Positions 1 to 10,648 of a stretch of DNA of 64,000 bases are shown piece after piece. This stretch comes from Pseudomonas bharatica CSV86 (GTDB lineage: Bacteria > Pseudomonadota > Gammaproteobacteria > Pseudomonadales > Pseudomonadaceae). The stretch spans positions 186,001-250,000 of the forward strand of contig NZ_AMWJ02000002.1 of NCBI RefSeq assembly GCF_000319305.2. The letters run 5' to 3'. A program made the position numbers and the translations under genes. The notes under the pieces were generated by a model, which saw only the letters and a program-made list of their open reading frames with translations, ran no database searches and was not told the origin of the DNA. Position 1 is the first letter of the stretch; each line of letters opens with the position of its first letter.

Positions 1-36
1 TTCAATACCACCGCCATGGGTGATATCTCGGAGTAA
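1..36 (+). CDS. fabI: Enoyl-ACP reductase FabI, C-terminal end only
   Basis: The first 36 bases read, in frame from base 1, as a C-terminal tail FNTTAMGDISE followed by TAA. This matches the end of FabI, the NADH-dependent enoyl-ACP reductase of fatty acid synthesis. In Pseudomonas fabI lies next to ppiD, on the opposite strand, as here. Only 11 residues are visible, so the call rests on the tail and on gene order. Confidence 0.7.
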   Translation, partial: FNTTAMGDISE

Positions 37-53
37 GTCTTCGGGAAACGAGG

Positions 54-80
54 AAAGGCCGCTGATGCGGCCTTTTCTTT
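54..80 (+). terminator. Rho-independent terminator after fabI
   Basis: A GGCCGC/GCGGCC stem with a 4-base loop is followed by a T-rich run on the plus strand, about 20 bases after the fabI stop codon. Confidence 0.8.
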
Positions 81-109
81 TGCCTGGTGTTTTTGTTGTT
101 GTTTTTGAG

Positions 110-203
110 GGCCTCATCGCTGGCAAGCCAGCTCCCACAGGTACTGCACAGATCTCAAGCTTTGTGCTGAACCTGTGGGAGCTGGCTTGCCAGCGATGAG
201 GCC
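110..203. repeat. Inverted pair of REP elements (P. putida type)
   Basis: Two arms of about 33 bases are near-perfect reverse complements, starting GGCCTCATCGCTGGCAAGCC and ending in its complement, separated by about 28 bases. These are the intergenic REP sequences typical of P. putida group genomes, probably mobilised by a RAYT transposase encoded elsewhere. The pair lies between the convergent fabI and ppiD genes. Confidence 0.85.
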
Positions 204-234
204 AGTACAGACAAAGCTGGTTCAAGGAGCAATG

Positions 235-260
235 AAAAAGGCCGCTCGCGCGGCCTTCTT
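235..260 (-). terminator. Rho-independent terminator after ppiD
   Basis: A GGCCGC/GCGGCC hairpin lies just beyond the ppiD stop and is followed on the minus strand by a T run. Confidence 0.75.
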
Positions 261-278
261 CATTACAGAGGGGAGAAC

Positions 279-2150
279 TCAGTAGCGAGTGATCTCCGCC
301 TTGGCTTCCAGTTGCTTGCGGTAGGCGGCGAAATCCTGCTGACCGGCGCGGGAGGCCAGATAACGGCGATACTCGCCCTTCTCCTGCTCACTGGCCGCGC
401 TGCCCTCGTTCACACCATTCAGGCGTAGGACGACGACGCTGCCATCAGCCAGGGTAACCGTGGAGTACACCGGTTTGTCCTTGGCTTCAGGCTTGCTCAT
501 GCGGAACAGCGCCTGCAGCTCGGTCGGATCTATGCCTTCCTGCATACGGGTCACGGCTTCCTGGACCTTCCAGGCCTGGCCGTCCTGCACGGGTGCATAA
601 GCAACCTTGCCATCACGCAGCCCGGCTACCAGTGCATCGGTCTTGCTCTTCACGGCAGCGGTGGCCTGTTCCTGGGCCAGGTGGTCGCGGATAGGACCGG
701 CAACGGCTTCCAGAGGCAGTTGCGCCGGCTTGCGATGCTCCTTGGCGCGTACAACCACTACAGTCTCCGGGTCCAGCTCGATAGCCGAGCTGTTGGATCC
801 CTCGTCCAGCACTTCAGGGCTGAACGCCGCCTGGATCACCTGCCGGTTGGCGGTGATGCCGTCACCGCCTTCACGACCGAACGGCGCGGAGGTCTGCACC
901 TTCAAGCCGAGGTCCTGGGCAGGCTGGGCCAGGTCCGACGCTTCGAACGCCGAATCTTCCAGTTGCTTGGTCGCCTCCACGAAGCGCTGCTCGACCTGCT
1001 GGGTCTTCAGCTCACGGGTGAGCTTGTCCTTCAGGCTGGCGAACGTGGGAACCTCAGGCGCCTGCACGCCCAGCAGCTTGATCAGGTGGAAGCCGAACTC
1101 GGTGCGCACGGGAGCGGACACCTGGTCCTTGTTCAGCCCATACAGCGCGTCTTCAAAGGCTTGGTCATAAACACCCTTGCCGGCGAAACCAAGGTCACCG
1201 CCATTGCTGGCCGAGCCCGGATCCTGGGAGAACTCCTTGGCCAGCGCAGCGAAGTCTTCACCCTTGGCCAGACGCTGCTGGATTTCCTCGATGCGGGCCT
1301 TGGCCTGGGCTTCGTCCTGCTTGTCGTTGACCTCGACCAGGATATGCGCAGCATGGCGCTGCTCGGCGAGGTTGGCGATTTCCTTCTGGTACAGCGCCTG
1401 CAATGCGTCCTCGTCGACCTTGACCTGATCGAAGAACGCGGCCTTCTTGAGCTCGATGTAGTCGATCACGACCTGATCGGGGCTCATGAACTCCTTGGCA
1501 TGCTGCTCGTAATGAGCCTTGACCTGTTCATCGGTAACATTGACGGACGCAGGGTCCGCCTTGAAGGTCAGCGAAGCGAAGTCGCGGGTCTGCTTTTCCA
1601 GGCGAGCGAAGGCGTCAACCTGCGCATCGGTGACGAAACCGCTGCCAGCCAGACCGGCGCGCAGTTGGCCGATCAGCATTTCCTGGGCCAGCATTTCACG
1701 GAACTGCATACGGCCATAGCCCAACTGGCGAATGACCTGGTCGAAACGTTCGGCGCTGAACTTGCCGTCCACCTGGAACTCGGGCGTCTGCAGGATCACC
1801 TGGTCCAGAGCGGCCTCGGAGAAGGAGAACTTGGCATCACGTGCGCCCTGCAGCAGCAGTTGGCGCTCGATCAGGCCTTTCAAGGCTGCTTCGCGCAGCA
1901 TCTTGTCGTCCAGCAGGGAGGGGTCGAAGTCCTTGCCCAGCCGTTGCATCAGTTGCCGACGTTGCGTGTCGACGGCCTGACTCAACTCGTTCTGGCTGAT
2001 GGTATCGCCATTGACCTTGGCAGCATCCTGGTTGTGGCTGACTGCCTGGAAGATGGCATCGAAGCCGGTCAGTGCCATCAGTACCACGATGACACCAATG
2101 ATGGTCTTGGCAATCCAACCTTGTGAATTGTCCCTGATATTTTGCAGCAT
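279..2150 (-). CDS. ppiD: Periplasmic folding chaperone / peptidyl-prolyl isomerase PpiD
   Basis: This 623 aa protein is an inner-membrane-anchored chaperone of the SurA/PpiD family that assists outer membrane and periplasmic proteins as they leave the Sec translocon. The N terminus (MLQNIRDNSQGW) precedes one membrane segment at about residues 12-36. A SurA_N-like helical region follows, then a parvulin domain near the middle (HAAHILVEV, FSQDPGSASNGGDLGF, FGFHLIKL). I chose the ATG at 2150 because upstream in-frame codons lack family similarity and the normal PpiD start is MLQNIRD. The gene is downstream of hupB, in the usual Pseudomonas order. Confidence 0.95.
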   Translation of the reverse strand: MLQNIRDNSQGWIAKTIIGVIVVLMALTGFDAIFQAVSHNQDAAKVNGDTISQNELSQAVDTQRRQLMQRLGKDFDPSLLDDKMLREAALKGLIERQLLLQGARDAKFSFSEAALDQVILQTPEFQVDGKFSAERFDQVIRQLGYGRMQFREMLAQEMLIGQLRAGLAGSGFVTDAQVDAFARLEKQTRDFASLTFKADPASVNVTDEQVKAHYEQHAKEFMSPDQVVIDYIELKKAAFFDQVKVDEDALQALYQKEIANLAEQRHAAHILVEVNDKQDEAQAKARIEEIQQRLAKGEDFAALAKEFSQDPGSASNGGDLGFAGKGVYDQAFEDALYGLNKDQVSAPVRTEFGFHLIKLLGVQAPEVPTFASLKDKLTRELKTQQVEQRFVEATKQLEDSAFEASDLAQPAQDLGLKVQTSAPFGREGGDGITANRQVIQAAFSPEVLDEGSNSSAIELDPETVVVVRAKEHRKPAQLPLEAVAGPIRDHLAQEQATAAVKSKTDALVAGLRDGKVAYAPVQDGQAWKVQEAVTRMQEGIDPTELQALFRMSKPEAKDKPVYSTVTLADGSVVVLRLNGVNEGSAASEQEKGEYRRYLASRAGQQDFAAYRKQLEAKAEITRY

Positions 2151-2211
2151 GCGTCCCCCAGAAACGGCTGTGGCGGCTGCACAACCGCGGAGCGTGGGTA
2201 GAATCCTGATA

Positions 2212-2244
2212 GAAGAAAGGCGCATCCGGGGATGCGCCTTCTCG
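2212..2244 (-). terminator. Rho-independent terminator after hupB
   Basis: An 11-bp stem (AAGGCGCATCC with its complement) lies between hupB and ppiD and is followed on the minus strand by TTTCTTC. Confidence 0.75.
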
Positions 2245-2343
2245 TAACGGGCGGAGCAGACGAATTCGTGATTCTTTCCGCCCCACCGGCGGGCGCGGTT
2301 GCGGGAACCGGGCCCGACCAGGCTGAAGCCTGAAAAGGGCGAC

Positions 2344-2616
2344 TTAGTTGACCGCGTCCTTCAGCGCCTTGCCAGCCTTGAAGCCAGGCTTCTTGGCGGC
2401 AGGAATTTCCAGCGTCTTGCCAGTTTGCGGGTTGCGGCCTGTACGAGCAGGACGGTCGGTGACCGAGAAGGTACCGAAACCTACCAGAACCACGGAGTCA
2501 CCGGCCTTGAGGGCACCAGTGATGGATTCGATGACTGCGTCCAGCGCACGGCCGGCAGCAGCTTTTGGAATATCAGCATTTGCAGCGATAGCGTCAATCA
2601 GTTCCGACTTGTTCAC
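2344..2616 (-). CDS. hupB: DNA-binding protein HU-beta
   Basis: This 90 aa histone-like protein bends and compacts DNA. The sequence starts [20 protein letters not shown] and has the HU signature [21 protein letters not shown], the beta arm that enters the minor groove. Its length is exactly typical of HU. It lies immediately downstream of lon, as in other pseudomonads, with a 138-base gap that suggests its own promoter. Confidence 0.97.
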   Translation of the reverse strand: MNKSELIDAIAANADIPKAAAGRALDAVIESITGALKAGDSVVLVGFGTFSVTDRPARTGRNPQTGKTLEIPAAKKPGFKAGKALKDAVN

Positions 2617-2754
2617 TCTAAGTCCCCTTATTTCTATTTGAGTTTATTTCTAACTATGTAAATTGAATCAACGCCGAGTGCCCCGTGACACTTGAGTGCC
2701 TTTTAATGGCAAGGACCTGGAAAACAGTCGGACGGGGCGCCCAGCTAAATACTT

Positions 2755-5151
2755 TCAATGCGTACTGATTCGTTCCTTGGAATCAACGTCGCGTTTTTCA
2801 TCCTTGGCAACGATCTCGGGAGCCACATCCGGCAAGGGCTCCGGGGCGTATTGCAGCGCAATTTGGAGGACTTCGTCAATCCATTTAACCGGCTTAATCT
2901 GAAGATCCTGCTTAATATTGTCAGGAATCTCTTTCAGATCACGCACGTTTTCTTCCGGAATGATCACTGTCTTGATTCCACCACGGTGCGCGGCCAGCAA
3001 TTTTTCCTTCAGGCCACCGATCGCCAGCACCTGCCCACGCAGGGTGATCTCGCCGGTCATCGCCACATCGGCACGCACCGGGATTTGCGTCAACGCAGAA
3101 ACCAGCGCGGTGCACATGCCGATACCGGCACTCGGACCATCCTTGGGCGTAGCCCCTTCCGGCATGTGAATGTGGGTATCGCGCTTCTCATGGAAATCGG
3201 CCGGGATGCCAAGGCTTTGCGCACGGCTGCGCACCACGGTCTGCGCCGCTGTAATGGATTCGACCATGACATCGCCGAGGGAACCGGTCTTGATCAACTG
3301 CCCCTTGCCCGGAATGACCGCCGCCTCGATGGTCAGCAATTCGCCGCCCACCTGGGTCCAGGCCAGGCCGGTGACCTGACCCACCTGGTCCTGCTGCTCG
3401 GCCAGGCCGTAGCGGAACTTGCGCACACCGAGGAAATGCTCCAGTTGGTCGCTACCCACCTTGACCTGGGCCTGCTTCTGGCCCGTGTACTCCTTGACCA
3501 CCTTGCGGCAGACCTTGGCGATCTGCCGCTCCAGGCCACGCACACCGGCTTCACGGGTGTAGTAGCGGATGATGTCGCGAATGGTTGCGACCTCAACGTC
3601 CAGCTCACCCTTCTTCAGGCCATTGGCCTTGATCTGCTTCGGCAGCAGGTACTTGACCGCGATATTGATCTTCTCGTCCTCGGTGTAGCCCGGCAGACGA
3701 ATGACTTCCATCCGGTCCAGCAGCGCTGGCGGGATGTTCATCGAGTTGGAGGTGCAGAGGAACATCACATCCGACAGGTCGTAATCGACCTCCAGGTAGT
3801 GATCGTTGAAGTTGTGGTTCTGCTCCGGATCCAGCACCTCGAGCAGCGCCGAGGCCGGGTCACCGCGCATGTCGCTGCCCATCTTGTCGATCTCGTCGAG
3901 CAGGAACAGCGGGTTGCGCACGCCCACCTTGGTCATTTTCTGGATCAGGCGGCCGGGCATGGAGCCGATATAGGTACGTCGGTGGCCACGGATCTCGGCC
4001 TCGTCACGTACACCGCCGAGCGCCATGCGCACGAACTTGCGATTGGTGGCGCTGGCGATGGACTCGGCCAGCGACGTCTTGCCCACGCCAGGCGGGCCGA
4101 CCAGGCACAGTACCGGGCCGCGGATCTTCTTGACGCGCTTCTGCACCGCGAGGTACTCGAGGATGCGTTCCTTGACCTCTTCCAGGCCATAGTGGTCGGC
4201 ATCGAGGATTTCCTCGGCCTTGGCCAGGTCGAGGCGTACCTTGCTCTGCGCCTTCCACGGCACCTGCACCAGCCAATCGAGGTACGAGCGCACAACGGTG
4301 GCCTCCGCCGACATCGGCGACATCTGCTTGAGCTTGTTCAGCTCGGCCTGGGCCTTGGCATAGGCATCCTTGGGCAGGCCGGCAGCCTCGAGACGCTTTT
4401 TCAGTTCCTCGACTTCGTTATGCCCCTCGTCGCCATCGCCGAGCTCCTTCTGAATGGCCTTCATCTGCTCGTTCAGGTAGTACTCGCGCTGGCTGCGCTC
4501 CATCTGCTTCTTGACCCGTCCGCGAATGCGCTTCTCGACCTGCAGCAGGTCGATTTCCGCATCCAGCAGGGCCAGTACATGCTCGACGCGTGCGGCCAGA
4601 TCGATGATCTCGAGGATTTCCTGCTTCTGCTCGATCTTCAGGGCCATGTGCGCAGCCATGGTATCCACCAGGCGCCCAGGCTCATCGATGCTGTTGAGGG
4701 ACGACAGGACCTCGGCAGGCACCTTCTTGCCCAATTGCACGTATTGCTCGAACTGGGACAGCAGGCTGCGCACGAACACTTCGGACTCGCGATCAGCCGC
4801 TTCGGTTTCCTCGATCAGGGCGACTTCGGCCCGAATGTGGCCTTCGACCTCGACGAAGCGCTCGACCGCACCGCGCTGCTCACCTTCGACCAGCACCTTG
4901 ACGGTGCCATCGGGCAATTTCAGCAACTGGAGGACGGTAGCGATGGTGCCGACCCGATACAGGGCGTCTTCGCCTGGATCGTCGTCAGCGGGATTCTTCT
5001 GAGCCAGCAAAAGGATTTGCTTCTCACCGGTCATCGCAGCTTCGAGGGCTTCGATGGACTTTTCACGCCCCACGAACAGCGGGATGACCATGTGCGGGTA
5101 AACAACGACATCGCGCAATGGCAAAAGAGGCAAGTCGAGGGTTGTCTTCAT
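2755..5151 (-). CDS. lon: ATP-dependent Lon protease
   Basis: This 798 aa cytoplasmic AAA+ serine protease degrades misfolded and regulatory proteins. An N-terminal LON substrate-binding domain (about 1-200) is followed by an AAA+ module with Walker A GPPGVGKT and Walker B FLLDEID. The C-terminal protease domain carries the catalytic Ser in [11 protein letters not shown], with the partner Lys expected further on. Length and domain order are complete. It sits between clpX and hupB. Confidence 0.97.
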   Translation of the reverse strand: MKTTLDLPLLPLRDVVVYPHMVIPLFVGREKSIEALEAAMTGEKQILLLAQKNPADDDPGEDALYRVGTIATVLQLLKLPDGTVKVLVEGEQRGAVERFVEVEGHIRAEVALIEETEAADRESEVFVRSLLSQFEQYVQLGKKVPAEVLSSLNSIDEPGRLVDTMAAHMALKIEQKQEILEIIDLAARVEHVLALLDAEIDLLQVEKRIRGRVKKQMERSQREYYLNEQMKAIQKELGDGDEGHNEVEELKKRLEAAGLPKDAYAKAQAELNKLKQMSPMSAEATVVRSYLDWLVQVPWKAQSKVRLDLAKAEEILDADHYGLEEVKERILEYLAVQKRVKKIRGPVLCLVGPPGVGKTSLAESIASATNRKFVRMALGGVRDEAEIRGHRRTYIGSMPGRLIQKMTKVGVRNPLFLLDEIDKMGSDMRGDPASALLEVLDPEQNHNFNDHYLEVDYDLSDVMFLCTSNSMNIPPALLDRMEVIRLPGYTEDEKINIAVKYLLPKQIKANGLKKGELDVEVATIRDIIRYYTREAGVRGLERQIAKVCRKVVKEYTGQKQAQVKVGSDQLEHFLGVRKFRYGLAEQQDQVGQVTGLAWTQVGGELLTIEAAVIPGKGQLIKTGSLGDVMVESITAAQTVVRSRAQSLGIPADFHEKRDTHIHMPEGATPKDGPSAGIGMCTALVSALTQIPVRADVAMTGEITLRGQVLAIGGLKEKLLAAHRGGIKTVIIPEENVRDLKEIPDNIKQDLQIKPVKWIDEVLQIALQYAPEPLPDVAPEIVAKDEKRDVDSKERISTH

Positions 5152-5249
5152 GATTTCGCCTCTACAGCGGCCCTGTGGCCGTAATCCGATGGAAATTTGA
5201 GCTTGGACTTAATGTGGGGCAGCCCCGGAAAAAAACAAGCTCTGCGACA

Positions 5250-5282
5250 GGAAAAGCAAAGGGGCCCGTAGGCCCCTTGCTG
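5250..5282 (-). terminator. Rho-independent terminator after clpX
   Basis: A GGGGCC/GGCCCC hairpin stands just after the clpX stop and is followed on the minus strand by TTTGCTTTT. It separates the clp genes from lon. Confidence 0.75.
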
Positions 5283-5299
5283 GTTTCGCTGCCCAAGAC

Positions 5300-6583
5300 T
5301 CAGGCGTCTGGTGCCGCCTTGGCTGGCGGCTCGCTGTTCTCGTAGATGAGCAGCGGCTGGGAAGTGCCATCGATGACGCTCTCGTCGATCACCACCTTGC
5401 TGACATCCTTCTGCGAAGGAATTTCATACATGGTGTCGAGCAGGATGCCTTCGAGGATGGAACGCAGGCCACGGGCGCCAGTCTTGCGCTCGAGGGCCTT
5501 GCGGGCCACAGACTTCAGCGCATCACTGCGGAACTCCAGGTCCACGCCTTCCATTTCGAACAGCTTGCCATATTGCTTGGTCAAGGCATTCTTCGGCTCG
5601 GTGAGGATCTGCATCAACGCAGCTTCATCCAGTTCGTCGAGGGTCGCCAGAACCGGCAGGCGCCCGACGAACTCGGGAATCAGGCCAAACTTGACCAGAT
5701 CGTCCGGCTCGACCTCACGCAGCGATTCGCCAACCTTCTTGCCCTCCTCCTTGCTCCGGACTTCGGCGCCAAAGCCGATGCCGCCGCGGGTGGAACGCTG
5801 CTGGATGACTTTCTCCAGGCCGGAGAACGCACCGCCACAGATGAACAGGATGTTGCGTGTATCGACCTGCAGGAACTCCTGCTGGGGATGCTTGCGGCCA
5901 CCTTGCGGCGGTACCGAGGCAACGGTGCCCTCGATCAGCTTCAACAGCGCCTGCTGCACGCCTTCGCCCGAAACATCGCGAGTGATCGACGGGTTGTCCG
6001 ACTTGCGCGAAATCTTGTCGATTTCGTCGATGTAGACAATGCCCATCTGGGCCTTCTCGACATCGTAGTCGCACTTCTGCAGCAGCTTCTGAATGATGTT
6101 CTCGACGTCTTCGCCCACGTAGCCGGCTTCGGTCAACGTCGTGGCGTCGGCAATGGTGAACGGTACGTTGAGCAGGCGAGCGAGGGTTTCGGCGAGCAGC
6201 GTCTTGCCCGAGCCGGTAGGCCCGATCAGCAGGATGTTGCTCTTGCCAAGTTCGACTTCGTCGCCTTTCTTGTCGCGTTGATTCAGGCGCTTGTAGTGGT
6301 TGTACACCGCTACGGCCAGAACCTTTTTCGCGCGCTCCTGGCCAATGACATATTGGTCAAGGATGGCGCTGATTTCTTTCGGCGAAGGCAATTTATGCGC
6401 GCTGCTCTCGGCCTGGGCTTCCTGCACCTCCTCACGGATGATGTCATTGCACAGGTCGACGCACTCGTCGCAGATAAATACCGAGGGGCCGGCAATCAAC
6501 TTGCGCACTTCATGCTGGCTTTTGCCGCAGAAGGAGCAATAGAGCAATTTGCCGTTGTCCTCGCCGTTACGGGTGTCAGTCAT
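5300..6583 (-). CDS. clpX: ClpXP protease ATPase subunit ClpX
   Basis: This 427 aa AAA+ unfoldase feeds ssrA-tagged and other substrates to ClpP. An N-terminal C4 zinc domain (CSFCGK, then CDECVDLC) is followed by Walker A GPTGSGKT, the pore loop GYVGED, Walker B IVYIDEID, and the IGF loop used to dock on ClpP (GGIGFGAE). The start at 6583 ([12 protein letters not shown]) gives the standard length. It lies about 100 bases downstream of clpP. Confidence 0.97.
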   Translation of the reverse strand: MTDTRNGEDNGKLLYCSFCGKSQHEVRKLIAGPSVFICDECVDLCNDIIREEVQEAQAESSAHKLPSPKEISAILDQYVIGQERAKKVLAVAVYNHYKRLNQRDKKGDEVELGKSNILLIGPTGSGKTLLAETLARLLNVPFTIADATTLTEAGYVGEDVENIIQKLLQKCDYDVEKAQMGIVYIDEIDKISRKSDNPSITRDVSGEGVQQALLKLIEGTVASVPPQGGRKHPQQEFLQVDTRNILFICGGAFSGLEKVIQQRSTRGGIGFGAEVRSKEEGKKVGESLREVEPDDLVKFGLIPEFVGRLPVLATLDELDEAALMQILTEPKNALTKQYGKLFEMEGVDLEFRSDALKSVARKALERKTGARGLRSILEGILLDTMYEIPSQKDVSKVVIDESVIDGTSQPLLIYENSEPPAKAAPDA

Positions 6584-6691
6584 TCGATCGATCCAATCCG
6601 GTAGGCTTGCAACACAAGATGAAGGCAATTGCGGGCTTTTTCAAGTCCGCAGGCAGGCGCTTTCCGCGTCTGCCCGCTCTGGCACCCAGGA

Positions 6692-7333
6692 TCAGGACGC
6701 CAGTTGCCGCTTGTCGTATACCGAGTCGATCAGGCCGTACTCGGCCGCGCGCTGGGCGCTCATGAAGTTGTCACGTTCGGTATCGCGCTTGATGGTTTCG
6801 AGATCCTGGCCAGTATGGTGTGCCAGCAGCTCGTTCAGGCGCGACTTGATGTTGAGGATCTCCTGGGCATGGATCTCGATATCGGTTGCCTGGCCCTGGA
6901 AGCCGCCCAACGGCTGGTGAATCATCACCCGCGAATTGGGCAGGCAGTGACGCTTGCCAGCGGCACCGGCAGCGAGCAGGAACGCACCCATGCTGCAGGC
7001 CTGGCCGATGCAGATGGTGGAAACGTCCGGCTTGATGAACTGCATGGTGTCGTAGATCGACATGCCGGCAGTTACCGAACCGCCCGGGGAGTTGATGTAC
7101 AGATGGATATCCTTGTCCGGGTTTTCCGCTTCAAGGAACAGCAGTTGCGCCACTACCAGGTTGGCCATGTAGTCTTCTACCGGCCCGACCAGGAAGATCA
7201 CGCGCTCCTTCAACAGGCGCGAGTAGATGTCGTAGGCGCGTTCGCCACGGGCGGACTGCTCGATAACCATCGGGACCAGGCCACCGGCGGCCTGGATGTC
7301 AGAGCTCTGCTGAATATAAGAATTGCGGGACAT
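6692..7333 (-). CDS. clpP: ClpXP protease proteolytic subunit ClpP
   Basis: This 213 aa serine protease forms the tetradecameric chamber of ClpXP and ClpAP. The catalytic Ser is in [14 protein letters not shown] and the His in [10 protein letters not shown], with the family Asp downstream. The ATG at 7333 (MSRNSYIQQ) gives the length expected for P. putida ClpP; an in-frame ATG three codons upstream is possible. Its neighbours tig (upstream) and clpX (downstream) are the classical order. Confidence 0.97.
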   Translation of the reverse strand: MSRNSYIQQSSDIQAAGGLVPMVIEQSARGERAYDIYSRLLKERVIFLVGPVEDYMANLVVAQLLFLEAENPDKDIHLYINSPGGSVTAGMSIYDTMQFIKPDVSTICIGQACSMGAFLLAAGAAGKRHCLPNSRVMIHQPLGGFQGQATDIEIHAQEILNIKSRLNELLAHHTGQDLETIKRDTERDNFMSAQRAAEYGLIDSVYDKRQLAS

Positions 7334-7424
7334 GTCCTGCACTCACTCCCAAATAGTCATGGCTTGAATACGCACAAGCCAGCGCGAAGGCTGGCTTGTG
7401 GGGTTTTCCTACGAAGAGAGGAAA

Positions 7425-8738
7425 TCACTCAGCGGCGGCAGGTGCCTGTGCTGGTTTGACGGCTTCTTCGTACGAGACCGATTTGTCGGTCACAGTCGCT
7501 TTCTGCAGGACAGTATCTACAACTTGCTCTTCCAGCACAACCGAGCGAACTTCGTTCAGTTGCTGGTCGTTCTTGTAGTACCAGGCCACGACCTGTTCTG
7601 GTTCCTGGTAGGCCGAAGCCATTTCCTGGATCAGTTCGCGAACACGGGCTTCGTCAGGCTTCAGCTCGTTCTGCTTGACCACCTCGGCGACGATCAGGCC
7701 CAGCACGACGCGGCGCTTGGCTTGCTCTTCGAACAGCTCGGCCGGCAGTTGCTCAGGCTTGATGTTGCCGCCGAATTGCTGAACGGCCTGGACGCGCAGA
7801 CGGTTCACTTCGTTTTCCAGCAGGGCTTTCGGCACTTCGATCGGGTTGGCAGCCAGCAGGCCGTCCATTACCTGGTTCTTGACCTTGGTCTTGATCGCCT
7901 GGCGCAGCTCGCGCTCCATGTTCTTGCGAACTTCGGTGCGGAAGCCGTCAATGCCGGTTTCCTTGATGCCGAACTGGGCGAAGAACTCTTCGTTCAGCTC
8001 AGGCAGTTTCGGCTCGGAAACGCTGTTGACGGTAACGGTGAACTCGGCAGCCTTGCCGGCCAGGTCCAGGTTCTGGTAGTCCTCGGGGAAGGTCAGGGTC
8101 AGGACACGCTCTTCACCCGCCTTGGCGCCGACCAGGCCTTCTTCAAAGCCAGGGATCATGCGACCGGAGCCCAGGACCAGCTGGGTGCCCTTGGCAGAAC
8201 CGCCAGCGAAGGCTTCGCCGTCGATCTTGCCAACGAAATCGATGTTCAACTGGTCTTCGTTCTGGGCAGCGCGATCAGCGACCTCGAAACGGGTGTTCTG
8301 CTTGCGCAGCACTTCCAGCATGTTATCCAGGTCGGCGTCGCTGACTTCAGCGCTCAGGCGCTCGACGGCGATCGATTCGAAACCGGAAACGGTGAACTCG
8401 GGGAACACTTCGAAGATGGCGACGTATTCCAGGTCCTTGCCTTTTTCGAACGACTTTGGCTCGACGGCAGGCGCGCCGGCCGGGTTCAGCTTCTGCTCGA
8501 CGACGGCTTCGTAGAAGGAAGCCTGGACCAGATCACCGAACGCTTCCTGACGGGCAGCGTCTTCGTAACGCTGACGGATCACGCTCATAGGCACCTTGCC
8601 AGGACGGAAGCCTGGAACCTTGGCGCGACGGGCAGTCTGTTGCAGACGCTTGTTGACTTCGGTCTCGACGCGCTCTGCCGGAACGGCGATGGTCATACGA
8701 CGCTCGAGAGCGGAAGTATTTTCAACAGAAACTTGCAT
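7425..8738 (-). CDS. tig: Trigger factor, ribosome-associated chaperone
   Basis: This 437 aa chaperone binds nascent chains at the ribosome exit tunnel. The ribosome-docking signature GFRPGKVP is at about residues 43-50. An FKBP-type isomerase domain in the middle ([18 protein letters not shown]) is followed by the helical C-terminal arms. The start [14 protein letters not shown] at 8738 is the conserved Tig N terminus, with a GAGGAATATTC Shine-Dalgarno region. A GC-rich hairpin lies in the tig-clpP gap. Confidence 0.97.
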   Translation of the reverse strand: MQVSVENTSALERRMTIAVPAERVETEVNKRLQQTARRAKVPGFRPGKVPMSVIRQRYEDAARQEAFGDLVQASFYEAVVEQKLNPAGAPAVEPKSFEKGKDLEYVAIFEVFPEFTVSGFESIAVERLSAEVSDADLDNMLEVLRKQNTRFEVADRAAQNEDQLNIDFVGKIDGEAFAGGSAKGTQLVLGSGRMIPGFEEGLVGAKAGEERVLTLTFPEDYQNLDLAGKAAEFTVTVNSVSEPKLPELNEEFFAQFGIKETGIDGFRTEVRKNMERELRQAIKTKVKNQVMDGLLAANPIEVPKALLENEVNRLRVQAVQQFGGNIKPEQLPAELFEEQAKRRVVLGLIVAEVVKQNELKPDEARVRELIQEMASAYQEPEQVVAWYYKNDQQLNEVRSVVLEEQVVDTVLQKATVTDKSVSYEEAVKPAQAPAAAE

Positions 8739-8963
8739 GAATATTCCTCGTTGCACAGACGTTAGCCGGCGATACCCGACTCCAGAATCAAGGGCAAGCA
8801 TTCTAGTAGCTCAAACACCAGAAGTCACCCTGTTCGACCCGGAGACGGACAGCATCGGCTCTCAATATTTTTCATAAAAGCCCGGGCGGCGCCAGCGCAG
8901 CACTGCAACCTGCGAGACAGAGCCGTCGCACACCCGAAAAAGCAATCGACAAGCCATCCGCCA

Positions 8964-9269
8964 TCAACCGGAGAGACCGTCGATCTCGTTGAAGTCGCAG
9001 TACTCTTCCCAGCTCATGCCCAGTGCCTCGGCCACCTCGCGATGAACCTCCAGGCGCATGACCTGCAGTTCCTCGGGCGACTCCGCGACAAGTCGCAGCG
9101 TCAACTCCCAGGGTTCGATACCCTGCTCCTGCGCCTCATCCTCGAACGCCCACTGGATCTGCTGCCGCTGCTCGACATCGCTCAACACGGCAATTTCCGA
9201 CAGCAACTGCGGCTTGGCCTGGGCGAAACGCTCCAGCGCAACCGCCTGGCGGGATTCTTTAGCAATCAT
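8964..9269 (-). CDS. Conserved hypothetical protein (DUF6388-like)
   Basis: This 101 aa acidic, mostly helical protein lacks a signal peptide or membrane segment. Its sequence (WEEYCDFNEIDGL near the C terminus) resembles a small Pseudomonas-restricted family that I associate with DUF6388; its function is unknown. It stands alone between tig and the small exported protein gene. Confidence 0.7.
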   Translation of the reverse strand: MIAKESRQAVALERFAQAKPQLLSEIAVLSDVEQRQQIQWAFEDEAQEQGIEPWELTLRLVAESPEELQVMRLEVHREVAEALGMSWEEYCDFNEIDGLSG

Positions 9270-9545
9270 TTTTCATTACCTGTTCGCCAGGGCACTGGCA
9301 TCGGATCAAGCCACTGAAACTTATCAGCTTTCACTGGAACGTTGCCAGCCATCCGGCGTCTGATATTGACTGAGCCGCTGCGAACAATTCCGTCAGCAAA
9401 AAAGGAATTATCCTACGAGCGGCATGGAACTTCGTTTGCAAAGCTGTGTTCGGCACCGCTAACCTAGCGCCCCGCACCTAGCCAACGCGTTTCATTTACA
9501 TTAACGCCACTCAGGCATGAAGAGCGAAACTGCAAGGACGTACCT

Positions 9546-9941
9546 GTGTTGAAAAAACTCCTGATCGTCAGCGCCTGGCCCTTTCACTGCTCACTAGCCC
9601 TCGCCATCCCTCTTCATGCCTCGTTCGACCCAGGCGCACAGTACGCCATCGTCGAAATCAGCGGCGCACCGGAAAGACTCTCGGTGATCACCCAGCGTAC
9701 AGGCATCAGCGGAACCAGTTACTCCGCACGTCAATTCAATTGTGTCACGCGCACTGTTCGCTTCATGGGTTCCGCAACATCACTTCAGGACCTGGCCAGC
9801 GCCCGACCGGATGATGAGGAAACGCCGATCTTCAAAGGCTCGCTTTCACGCGATATCAGCGATGTCGCTTGCGACAGCACCTCACCGACACCGACCAACC
9901 CCGCCCACCAGCAAGCAGAACTGAGCGCGAGCACCCACTGA
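9546..9941 (+). CDS. Small exported hypothetical protein
   Basis: This 131 aa protein starts at GTG, with AAGGA nine bases upstream. The N terminus (MLKKLL, then a hydrophobic stretch ending near ALAIPLHA) looks like a signal peptide. The mature part has two cysteines and a Ser/Thr/Pro-rich tail. I do not recognise a family. It is chromosomal, just outside the tRNA cluster. Confidence 0.6.
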   Translation: MLKKLLIVSAWPFHCSLALAIPLHASFDPGAQYAIVEISGAPERLSVITQRTGISGTSYSARQFNCVTRTVRFMGSATSLQDLASARPDDEETPIFKGSLSRDISDVACDSTSPTPTNPAHQQAELSASTH

Positions 9942-10004
9942 ACACGACTTCAACGGCAGGGCATTAGCACATCGCATCCAAGACACACAACCCGCCGAAT
10001 GAAA

Positions 10005-10044
10005 ACGAAAAAGGCGCCTGGTTATTCACCAGGCGCCTTTCAAA
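10005..10044 (-). terminator. Rho-independent terminator after tRNA-His
   Basis: An 11-bp stem (AAGGCGCCTGG and complement) is followed on the minus strand by TTTTTC. It lies a few bases beyond the tRNA 3' end and ends the tRNA transcript. Confidence 0.85.
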
Positions 10045-10047
10045 ATA

Positions 10048-10124
10048 TGGGGTGGACGAAGGGAATCGAACCCTCGACCACAGGAATCACAATCCTGCGC
10101 TCTACCAACTGAGCTACGCCCACC
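10048..10124 (-). tRNA. tRNA-His (GTG)
   Basis: The minus strand folds as a tRNA of 77 bases including an encoded CCA. It has the extra 5' G of tRNA-His (GGTGGGCG), D-loop AGCTCAGTTGGTAGAGC, anticodon loop ATTGTGATT (anticodon GTG) and T-arm GGTTCGAATCC. In pseudomonads it sits in a tRNA cluster upstream of tig, as here. Confidence 0.97.
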
Positions 10125-10190
10125 ATATTGCATGCGCTTCTCAGCGCGTGTTGCCGGCCTTCCCGCTTCGTGCGACGGGAAAAGCTTGAA

Positions 10191-10245
10191 TGGTGCGGAC
10201 GAAGAGACTCGAACTCTTACAGCTTGCGCCGCTGGAACCTAAATC
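10191..10245 (-). other. Prophage attachment site: 3' part of tRNA-Leu (UAG)
   Basis: The minus strand reads the 3' 55 bases of tRNA-Leu, from the anticodon loop (GATTTAGG) through the variable arm and T-arm (GAGTTCGAGTC) to an encoded ACCA. The 5' half is missing: upstream of the loop the sequence is unrelated. This is the signature of integration into a tRNA gene, where the displaced 3' end stays on one side and an intact tRNA is rebuilt on the other. It therefore marks the left end of the prophage, with up to 55 bp of att identity. The intact gene and the integrase should lie beyond base 64,000. Confidence 0.9.
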
Positions 10246-10411
10246 ATGCTGGTCAACCTGAAAGCCAGCCAAATCAATAGGTTAGGACGCCCGCAACCGT
10301 CACACCTGTTCAAAACGTGCCGCATTGTGTCACATGTTTCGAAACGTGCAACACATTATTTTCACACCCCCTTTCGGTATCCCGCCGATCAGCCATCCGT
10401 CCTGGATGGCC

Positions 10412-10648
10412 TCACCCTCTCCCATCGAACAACCCAACCCACTCAGCTTCTTCATGCTCCACCAGCGCCCACAGGCGCCCGGCCTCTGCAAGTTCGAGCA
10501 TATCCGCCAACTGCCAGTCCGTGATCTCGCGCCGTCGGTGGGCGGCCATAGCCATTGCAGCCAGTGCCGCGGCTCGCCCGTCCGGATCGGTGATCAGCTC
10601 AAACCTGTCCATCAGCTCTGCAACCCAGGCAGCAGGAAGCTCGGTCAT
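10412..10648 (-). CDS. Hypothetical phage protein, last gene before the attachment site
   Basis: This 78 aa helical, Ala-rich protein ([18 protein letters not shown]...) is not recognised. Its start overlaps the stop of the LexA-boxed gene by four bases (ATGA), so the two are probably translated together and share SOS control. Confidence 0.6.
   Translation of the reverse strand: MTELPAAWVAELMDRFELITDPDGRAAALAAMAMAAHRRREITDWQLADMLELAEAGRLWALVEHEEAEWVGLFDGRG

Noticed and set aside
681..5184. Long plus-strand open frames across ppiD and lon
   Set aside because: They are antisense to well-known GC-rich genes, have no family similarity, and arise from codon bias at the third position.
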